From positions 1-59,025 of the forward strand of contig CANQWO010000008.1 of NCBI GenBank assembly GCA_947627565.1: 59,025 bases of DNA. The letters run 5' to 3'. The notes beneath the pieces were generated by a model that was not told the origin of the DNA, ran no database searches, and worked only from the letters and a program-made list of their open reading frames with translations. The stretch comes from an uncultured Clostridia bacterium (GTDB lineage: Bacteria > Bacillota > Clostridia > Christensenellales > Borkfalkiaceae). This document shows, one piece after another, positions 8,126 through 14,884 of this stretch (position 1 is the first letter of the stretch; each line of letters begins with the position of its first letter). Both the position numbers and the translations under genes were made by a program.

Positions 8126-9757
8126 TTATGCAAGGGTGATGTTCACGAGTTCCACAGTTGCGCCGAGCGCTCCGCCGCGGGCATTGGTAAGCGCCCACGC
8201 GCGCACGACATTCTCACCGCCGACATTGGGGAATACGATGATATATCCGCCCGTCGGGGTCGCCGCAAACGCTTCGGAAATGTAACTTCCGGGAGTGCAT
8301 GTTGCGTCGCCAGACGGGTGATCGGCGTCGAACAGTTTGCCGCTCGTGCCATCGTAGGAAGCGATGACCTTGTTGTCCGCGCCGACGACGATCGCAACGC
8401 CATAGCCGGCGGCGAGCAACGCGCCCGTGTAGCTCTTGGTATAGATGAGCACGCCGCCCGCGACCGCCTTCGCACTTTCATCGTTGACGGCTGCGGTTTC
8501 CACGGTGAGCGTCGCGCTGCCGATCTTGATCTGCAATTCGTCGGTGGGTTCCTCTTCTTCTTCGCTCCCTACCGCGATCTCGAAGTTGCTGAACGTGACC
8601 GTGTACTTCTTGAAATCCTGACGGATATCCAATCCGAACTGTCTGGGATTGGGCGTCAAACTCCCATTGTGAGGAAAAATCATTAAGATTTCGCCTTCTT
8701 CAAGGCTGCTGAACGCTACCTGCGCATAGGTCGCTTGCGCAAATTGATACTTCTGATCCAGTTTAGAATCAGCCATACCAATCCGATCGCCGCCCGCGGG
8801 ACCGGTAGCCGCCCAGTAGTAAGTTTCATTGTAGAAATGTCCGTTCGCGCCATCGAAGATCTTAACGATCTTACCCTGCGCATTGATGACAACCGCTACG
8901 CCGGAGCCGCCGCTGACGATCTCGCCTTGATAGTCCGTTGTGTAAATCAGGAAAGGAGCTTTGATCGCTTCCGTCGCCGAACTCGGTTTTGTGTTGATGT
9001 AGACGTTTGCGCTCGACACGACCTTATCGGCTTTTCCCTCTTCGGACACGGTGATCGTGGGGAAGACCGAGAGAAGATACAGTTCGACTGTTTCTCCAAG
9101 CGTCTTCGTCGCGGATTTTCCGAAATACGCCAACGCGTCGGAACGGTATGTGCCTTCGGCACCGTTGACGGCAAGGATGACGTATTCACCCTGCGCAAGC
9201 GTGACCTGGGAAAGGACATTGGTATTGGTTCCCGCTTCTTCCTGCACTGCATTCTCTGCATTGAGGGTATACTTCTTGGTAGTGGCGGGATTAAATACTT
9301 CACGCACTTTTCCGTTCGCGTCTACGACAGTATAATAGCCCCAATTGTTGACGAACATCTCTCCCGTGAAATAAGAGGTATAGATGATCACGTCGTAAGT
9401 CTTGACGCCTGCGACCGTCTTGGGGTTGACGCCGACCTTTTCCTCTGCAAATTCAAACCACTTGCCGCCGATTGAGATCGTGGGCATGACGGGATCAACT
9501 TCTCTCACGACGATACTGCGTTCGAACTCCGTCGTCTTGGTGCCGTCGGTGATGCTCAGCTTGTAGGTATAGGTGCCGAGCGTAGCGTTGTCGTAAGCGG
9601 TGGTGGGACGGGAGACGATCTCGACTTCGAGTTCGGTCTTCACATCGTCCGCGATGTCCCATGTGCCGTTGTCGTCCACATAGGAGAGGTCTTCGAGGAG
9701 CATCGCTTCTGCGGCGGTCGTGTCGGTACCGTCGTCCTGGCGAACAATCACATTTGT
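8126..9757 (-). CDS. Repeat lipoprotein, C-terminal part (after frameshift)
   Basis: About 543 residues that continue the protein begun at 10751 in another frame. The sequence picks up as TNVIVRQDDGTDTTAAEAM just where the first part turns into low-complexity Arg-rich sequence. It contains the end of an Ig-like domain and then about three diverged units of roughly 150-170 residues, each with IYT..Y.GE...GG.GVAVV and a NGK....DG..G.. core followed by GEYVILAVN or GGYIIVFP. The protein ends without a membrane anchor, so attachment is through the N-terminal lipid. As an isolated fragment it has no plausible start or signal peptide. Confidence 0.7.
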   Translation of the reverse strand, partial: TNVIVRQDDGTDTTAAEAMLLEDLSYVDDNGTWDIADDVKTELEVEIVSRPTTAYDNATLGTYTYKLSITDGTKTTEFERSIVVREVDPVMPTISIGGKWFEFAEEKVGVNPKTVAGVKTYDVIIYTSYFTGEMFVNNWGYYTVVDANGKVREVFNPATTKKYTLNAENAVQEEAGTNTNVLSQVTLAQGEYVILAVNGAEGTYRSDALAYFGKSATKTLGETVELYLLSVFPTITVSEEGKADKVVSSANVYINTKPSSATEAIKAPFLIYTTDYQGEIVSGGSGVAVVINAQGKIVKIFDGANGHFYNETYYWAATGPAGGDRIGMADSKLDQKYQFAQATYAQVAFSSLEEGEILMIFPHNGSLTPNPRQFGLDIRQDFKKYTVTFSNFEIAVGSEEEEEPTDELQIKIGSATLTVETAAVNDESAKAVAGGVLIYTKSYTGALLAAGYGVAIVVGADNKVIASYDGTSGKLFDADHPSGDATCTPGSYISEAFAATPTGGYIIVFPNVGGENVVRAWALTNARGGALGATVELVNITLA

Positions 9758-10751
9758 CCGCCGAAAGCACGACGGGCGCCTGGTTCTCATAGACCGTGAG
9801 GAGCGTTTCGGGCGCGTCTTCGAAATAAATCTTGACCGCCGCGCCATACTGGTGGAGCACGCGTTCCGCCATCAATTTGCCGCCGTCCTGGTTATAGGTC
9901 GCGCTGGAGCTATAGAGGACGATTGCAAATCCGCCCGCGGGGATCTTCATCCACGAGGCAAAGTTGGTAGCGAGCTCGACTTCTTCCCCCTCTGCATTCG
10001 TCAATTTTGCGTTCTGAGGAGAATTTGCGCGAATGGGGTGATTTACATCGACCAACCTGCCGTTTGTGCCGTCTCTGCCTTCCACAACGACGCCTGCACT
10101 GTTGAGGATCGCCGCTTCGCCGTGGCCGCCGGCAATGGTGAGCGTGATCTCCGACGTAGAGGTGTTATGGAATACACCCGGCGTATTCGTGTCGTATGTG
10201 GTGTCCTCGGAAATTTCGTAAAATTGCTCGTTCTTCCAGGACCACTGGCCGGGATTGGCGAGGTCTGCGGAGAAGTCCGCCTTGTTCTGTACCTCAACAA
10301 CGATGTTGGGAAGCGGCGCGACGACGTGATAGACACGGGTCCCGGTGCCCTCTTTCCCCTTGGAGTTCGTTGCGGAATAGGTGACGGTGTAATCGCCGAT
10401 CGTATCGATGTCGAATCCGCCGTCGTCCTTTACCGTCGCTTTCAGATCCTGGTCGTATTCGTCGGTGACGGTAACGCCGAAGAGCAGGCTATACTCGTCT
10501 TCCGAGGTCCCCTTGGTGAGTTCCATCTCCGCAGGCGTTACGGTAATGACGGGCGCGCTGTATTCCTCGTCGTCTTTGCCGCCGTCGTCGGGCAATTTCT
10601 CTCCCCCGATATCGCAATAACCATCCTCGTTTGCGTCCGGATGGGAGGTGTGCTTGTCGTCGGTGTTGTCGTTCTTGCATGCCGCGAACGCGAACATGCT
10701 GCCGAACACCATCAGAACAACGAGCAACATGGTGAGCAGTCTTTTTTTCAT
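9495..10751 (-). CDS. Repeat lipoprotein with Ig-like domain, N-terminal part
   Basis: Starts with a signal peptide and lipobox (FAFAAC), then an Asp-rich linker, a DUF5011/Big_3-like Ig domain (VTPAEMELTKGTSEDEYS to YTVTYSATNSKGKEGTGT) and the first of the repeated domains shared with the downstream part. From about residue 332 the frame runs into unrelated Arg-rich sequence; a one-base extra G in the GGCGGAC around 9756-9762 restores one continuous protein of about 875 residues with the 8126-9757 segment. Function is probably surface binding of glycan for the importer genes that follow. The gene is either recently inactivated or carries a sequencing error. Confidence 0.75.
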   Translation of the reverse strand: MKKRLLTMLLVVLMVFGSMFAFAACKNDNTDDKHTSHPDANEDGYCDIGGEKLPDDGGKDDEEYSAPVITVTPAEMELTKGTSEDEYSLLFGVTVTDEYDQDLKATVKDDGGFDIDTIGDYTVTYSATNSKGKEGTGTRVYHVVAPLPNIVVEVQNKADFSADLANPGQWSWKNEQFYEISEDTTYDTNTPGVFHNTSTSEITLTIAGGHGEAAILNSAGVVVEGRDGTNGRLVDVNHPIRANSPQNAKLTNAEGEEVELATNFASWMKIPAGGFAIVLYSSSATYNQDGGKLMAERVLHQYGAAVKIYFEDAPETLLTVYENQAPVVLSADKCDCSPGRRYRHDRRRSDAPRRPLLCGRQRHMGHRGRCEDRTRSRDRLPSHHRLRQRYARHLYLQAEHHRRHQDDGVRTQYRRERS

Positions 10752-10778
10752 AAATTCCTCCTTAAACGGCGTCTGCCG

Positions 10779-13700
10779 CTATTTCCTTTTTCTGAGAACG
10801 TATGCCGCCGCCGTCACGATCGCCGCCGCGCCGAAAACGACTGCGCTGCCCGTTCCGATCACACTGCCGCAGCCCTTCTTGGGCTTGGACGGAGTGCTCG
10901 GAGTGCTCGGGGTGCTCGGCGTATCCGAACCGCCGGGTGTACTCGGCGTGCCCGAAGTCCCCGACCCGCTGCCGGGACGTGCGGGAGTTTCCGCAGGGTC
11001 CCAAATTCCGGCGTCGATCATGAAGCGCGAAAGTTTCACGTCCATGAGCGCCACTGCCTGGTTGAGCGTTTCGGAGATGCGACGCCCCGAATAGCCCACC
11101 GCATAGCTGTTATAATCCTGCGCAAGCGCTTTGAGCGCCGCGATCGCATCCTCGATCCCCTTCTGCGTGGTCGTGTCGATGGCGAGAATTTCATCGAATT
11201 TCGCCTGAAGCGCGGTGAGATCGCTCTCCTTCATGCCGCCGCTCGGAATATAGAGCTGCCGTGCGCGCTCCGCGATCCGATCGAAATACGCGTTCAACAC
11301 CTTCGCCACGGACGCGTGGGGCAGGACCGCCTCCGCGCCGTTGACGCCCGCTTTCAGAACTTCCTGCAGGTCCTCGTGCCCGATAATCTGCGTGGAGCAG
11401 AAGATCACATAGCCGTTTGCGCCCGCGAGATAGGAAGCGTCGACCTGGTTTGCGGTCTCATAGGCGGGCAATCCGCGGAACGAGGACGCGAGCCCCGCAT
11501 AGTAGTAGCAATTGTTCCCCGCCATCAGGATCATGTCCTTCACATGCAGGAGCACGTCGGAAGAGGAATCGTAATACGCCATGGGCGTTGCGATGTCGAT
11601 CCAACCGTTCTTGAACCACGTCTGCCAATCCTGTTTCTTGTTGGAGACGCTCTCCGTAAGGCTGGGGAAGACCGCCGTGGAGAGCACGAGCCCCTTGTGG
11701 GTCCCCTTCACTTCCTTGTTGACCCGCTCGACGAAATCGGTCACGATCTGCGTTCTGTATTCGACCCAGCGCTCGTAATTTTCGTCTGCATTGAGGTAGT
11801 AATCGGAATTGAACAACCGCTTGAATTTGCGCGCGACGGCGTCGTAGCCCGTTTCCGTAATGGGCTCTCCGATGGATTCCGCAAACCCCTTCATGGCGAC
11901 CTCGGTATAGCCCGTGTCCTCCGAACGGTTGGAGACGGGATAGCGGATATAGTCGAGATTCAGCCCGTCGATGTAGGGCACCTTCCCGAGCATTTCGTTG
12001 TAGAGCGCGATGAGGAAGTTTTGCACTTCGGGATTGGCCGGGTCGATGAAGATGTATCCGCCTCCTTCGTTGCGTTGGAGAATGGTCTTATCGTCGTTAT
12101 AGAGCGCCCATTCGGGATGCTGCGCGATCACGCCGCGGGTTTCGCTGATGCCTACATAGAAGTCCTCCACCCATGCGTGGACCTCGATCCCGAGTTCGTG
12201 CGCAACGGCCGCAAAGGCGGTGAGATAGTCGGAATAGCTGCCGTAATTCCCGCTCGTGAAGTCGGCGTGATAGGGAACGAGTTCGCTCTTGAACATCGCC
12301 ATCCCGTGATAGAACGCCTCCACGAAGATGAGATTGATGCCGCAGTCCCGATAGGTCTGCAAGGTCGTGCGGATGTCGTTGAGCGAGAGCTCCGTGGGAC
12401 GGTGCCAGACGGCGCGCCCCGCAACGGGAGCGCTCTCGATCGCCGCGCAGGTGATGGAGTTGGCGATGGCGCTGACCTCCAACTGCAGCCGGTTGAAGCT
12501 CATGAGTTCGCGCGTCCGCTGTGCGCCCTCCCACTTCGCCTCGTTTGCCTCGATATTCTCTTTGACCCGCAACAGTTCCTCCAGCCCTTCGTCCGCGCTG
12601 TCGAGCAGGCTGTTGACGAGGTCCGTATCGAGGTCGTAGAGCTGACGCATGCGGTTTTGCGCCGTTTCAATCGCCGCCTGCAGCGTCATCTCCACGTTGG
12701 TGTAAAAGCTGTTAAGGGTGGTGGTGATCGCAAACGTCTTGTTGTCTTCGTTGAGCACGACGGTCGCGCCGAGCGGCACTTCCGACCGCAGGAAATCTCT
12801 GCCCGTCCCGTGCCCGCTGAGCACAAATCCGTCCTCGGGGATCGCCGAAACGTTTACGGCGCGCTCGATGACGACGTTCTCGTCGTTGACGGCGACCTCG
12901 AAGCCGTATACGTTCGCGCCCGTTCCGGCGGCTCCGTTATAGCTCCAGCCGGAGGTATATACATTGAGTTGGTTTTCGCCGCGCAACGCGGGAAATTCGG
13001 AATTGGTCGCGACGTCCCAGCCCTTGGGATTCTCCTCGAGCGTCGGATCTTTGAAGTTATAGGAAGCGGTCACCGTATTGCCGAAGCGCACATAGTCGAA
13101 GCCGACGAGGGAGAGTTTGTCCCCCATCGAAAAGCGCGTGTTCTCCACAAGGATGCCGCGGAATCCTTCGCCGTATGCGCTCAGCGCAAAGCTGTTATCG
13201 GGAATGGTGATGCCGGAGGCGTCCCCCTCGCCGAATGCGCGGAACCGATTGACGACGAAATAGTTGCTCTCCTCGTCGTAGGTGGCGATGAGCTCGGTCC
13301 CATAGGCGTTCGTGCCCGTTTTATCGCCCGTCTGATAGTCGTAATAGACGACCATCGGCTTGCTCCGCACCGCATTGAGCGCGTCGATCGCCACGCGGTC
13401 GCCCTCGGTGCTTTCCACGGCCATCGTCGCAAGGACGATCTGCGTGCCGCCGAGCGTTACGTAGTCCCCCACATTGCCGAAGGCGGTCCCCTTCGGGACG
13501 GAGACCACAAAGCCTCCCGCGGGGATGTACATGCTGCCCGCCGGAGTCTCGCCGTCGGTGATGTGCGTGATGTGATAGCGCTCGCCGTCCGGCTCCACGG
13601 CATATTCCGTGAAGTCCCCCGTGCGTTCGCTCGTCGTGCGCCACCACGACATCGTGTAGATGACGGTCTGGTTCGCGGACACGCTGAGTTTATTCCATTT

Positions 13701-13925
13701 GTTTCCGACGAGCTGTCCCGAAGCGGAGGTATCCGTCGTGGAATAGGGATCGGTGATCGCCGTGAGGGTGTTGCTCCCGCAGGTCACGGTGACGCCGCTC
13801 TTCGAGTAGCTATACTCGACCGTTCCGTCCGCCTTTGCGCGCAACGAACCGGCTCCCATTGTCAGACAAACGACGAATGCCAGCGCAAGAAAAGACAGCA
13901 CCCCGATTTTTGTCAAACGCCTCAT
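10779..13925 (-). CDS. Surface glycoside-hydrolase-like protein (GHL10 / DUF187)
   Basis: A 1048-residue exported protein: signal peptide (1-31), a roughly 450-residue N-terminal beta-rich region and a coiled segment, then a TIM-barrel of the glycosyl-hydrolase-like GHL10 family from about residue 500 (AVWHRPTELSLNDIRTTL, ELGIEVHAWVEDFYVG, GLNLDYIRYPVS). A Ser/Thr/Pro linker leads to KKGCGSVIGTG, a membrane helix and RKRK. The family is related to bacterial lipoproteins that act on peptidoglycan or surface polymer glycans; activity is not assured. AAGGAGG precedes the start. It is the second gene of the operon from the 14744 promoter. Confidence 0.85.
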   Translation of the reverse strand: MRRLTKIGVLSFLALAFVVCLTMGAGSLRAKADGTVEYSYSKSGVTVTCGSNTLTAITDPYSTTDTSASGQLVGNKWNKLSVSANQTVIYTMSWWRTTSERTGDFTEYAVEPDGERYHITHITDGETPAGSMYIPAGGFVVSVPKGTAFGNVGDYVTLGGTQIVLATMAVESTEGDRVAIDALNAVRSKPMVVYYDYQTGDKTGTNAYGTELIATYDEESNYFVVNRFRAFGEGDASGITIPDNSFALSAYGEGFRGILVENTRFSMGDKLSLVGFDYVRFGNTVTASYNFKDPTLEENPKGWDVATNSEFPALRGENQLNVYTSGWSYNGAAGTGANVYGFEVAVNDENVVIERAVNVSAIPEDGFVLSGHGTGRDFLRSEVPLGATVVLNEDNKTFAITTTLNSFYTNVEMTLQAAIETAQNRMRQLYDLDTDLVNSLLDSADEGLEELLRVKENIEANEAKWEGAQRTRELMSFNRLQLEVSAIANSITCAAIESAPVAGRAVWHRPTELSLNDIRTTLQTYRDCGINLIFVEAFYHGMAMFKSELVPYHADFTSGNYGSYSDYLTAFAAVAHELGIEVHAWVEDFYVGISETRGVIAQHPEWALYNDDKTILQRNEGGGYIFIDPANPEVQNFLIALYNEMLGKVPYIDGLNLDYIRYPVSNRSEDTGYTEVAMKGFAESIGEPITETGYDAVARKFKRLFNSDYYLNADENYERWVEYRTQIVTDFVERVNKEVKGTHKGLVLSTAVFPSLTESVSNKKQDWQTWFKNGWIDIATPMAYYDSSSDVLLHVKDMILMAGNNCYYYAGLASSFRGLPAYETANQVDASYLAGANGYVIFCSTQIIGHEDLQEVLKAGVNGAEAVLPHASVAKVLNAYFDRIAERARQLYIPSGGMKESDLTALQAKFDEILAIDTTTQKGIEDAIAALKALAQDYNSYAVGYSGRRISETLNQAVALMDVKLSRFMIDAGIWDPAETPARPGSGSGTSGTPSTPGGSDTPSTPSTPSTPSKPKKGCGSVIGTGSAVVFGAAAIVTAAAYVLRKRK

Positions 13926-13978
13926 GTTTCCTCCTTATCTTCTCCTCAACGGTTTCCCGTGAGAGAGCTTTCCGACAT

Positions 13979-14665
13979 TCATTCCGGGTCCTTCCCGAGT
14001 GCGGAGACGAAGCGCTCCGTGATCAGCTTGGGCCGCGTGATGGCCGAACCGACGACGATGGCATACGGGTCCAAACGCCCGACTTCCCGCATCTGGCCGA
14101 GGTCCTGAATGCCCCCCTCGGCGACCATGCGCGTCTTCGTTCCCTCCGTGAGCGCCCGCGCCTCGCGCATGAAGGCAATATCGGGCAAAACGGCGCCGTG
14201 GGTATCTACGGTGTAGCCGCGCAGGGTGGTCGAAACATAATCGAATCCGAGCGCGATGGCGTTCTTCACGTCCTCCGCGGTGGCGACGTCCGCCATGATC
14301 TCGCGCGCGGGGTCCTCCCGGCGGATGCAGCGGACGAGGTCTTCCAAGCGCTCGCCGCCGTGGCGGAAGCGCGGCGTTGCGTCCATGGCGATGACGTCGC
14401 AATCGGTCTTCAGAAGTTCGCGCACCTCGGCCAGCGTGGACGTGATGTATACTTCGCTGTCGTCATAATCGTTCTTTGTAAGCCCGATGATGGGAACATC
14501 GACGACCGATCTGATCATCTGCACATCTTCCGAGAGCGCGCGGATGCCGACAGCGCCGCCCGCCACTGCCGCTTTCGCAAAGAGATGCATGATAGAATAC
14601 CCATACAGAGGCTCTCCCTTTCCCGCCTGGCAGGAGACGATGAGTCCTCTTTTCAGTCTGTACAT
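13979..14665 (-). CDS. nanE: N-acetylmannosamine-6-phosphate 2-epimerase, copy 1
   Basis: A 228-residue TIM-barrel enzyme that converts ManNAc-6-P to GlcNAc-6-P in sialic acid and ManNAc use. Family marks include GLIVSCQA, GGAVGIRA, VPIIGLTKNDYDDSEVYITST with the catalytic Lys, DVIAMDAT, and VAEGGI..LGQM. It is cytoplasmic and normal in length. It heads the operon that includes the importer. A second copy, clearly diverged from this one, lies at 20460-21173. Confidence 0.95.
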   Translation of the reverse strand: MYRLKRGLIVSCQAGKGEPLYGYSIMHLFAKAAVAGGAVGIRALSEDVQMIRSVVDVPIIGLTKNDYDDSEVYITSTLAEVRELLKTDCDVIAMDATPRFRHGGERLEDLVRCIRREDPAREIMADVATAEDVKNAIALGFDYVSTTLRGYTVDTHGAVLPDIAFMREARALTEGTKTRMVAEGGIQDLGQMREVGRLDPYAIVVGSAITRPKLITERFVSALGKDPE

Positions 14666-14743
14666 AGATGTCGGCCTCGCTTCAACACGAAAAAAATTTT
14701 TGTTTTTGTAGTAAGAAAAAGAAAATTTTTTTTATTTATTAAC

Positions 14744-14772
14744 ATTGTAGCATGTGAAATTCAATCTATCAA
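14744..14772 (-). promoter_or_regulatory. Promoter of the nanE-importer operon
   Basis: TTGATA (14767-14772), 17-base spacer, TACAAT (14744-14749). Directly upstream of the -35 is the palindrome ATTTTCATGAAAAT (14774-14787), similar in place and base content to elements at three other glycan promoters. The leader of about 70 bases is A/T rich. Confidence 0.8.
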
Positions 14773-14825
14773 TATTTTCATGAAAATTTTTTTATTATTT
14801 TTCCGGAAAATTGAGAAAAACAGAA

Positions 14826-14859
14826 GCGGCCTCACGCGCTGTTCTGCGCGTGAGGCCGC
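14826..14859 (-). terminator. Terminator after GH38 gene
   Basis: A 14-bp stem (GCGGCCTCACGCGC) with a 6-base loop followed on the minus strand by a T-rich run, 26 bases after the GH38 stop codon. It separates the GH38 unit from the nanE operon promoter. Confidence 0.85.
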
Positions 14860-14884
14860 CGATAAGCCGCAAAATGCGGCATCT

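Noticed and set aside
9720-14108. Very long open frame on the plus strand (over 1,400 codons); similar long plus-strand frames at 1463-4117, 4662-8285, 16280-19408 and 20448-23411
   Set aside because: They are antisense to well-supported genes, are rich in Arg/His/Asp with no domain, and arise because high GC at third positions removes stop codons on the opposite strand.
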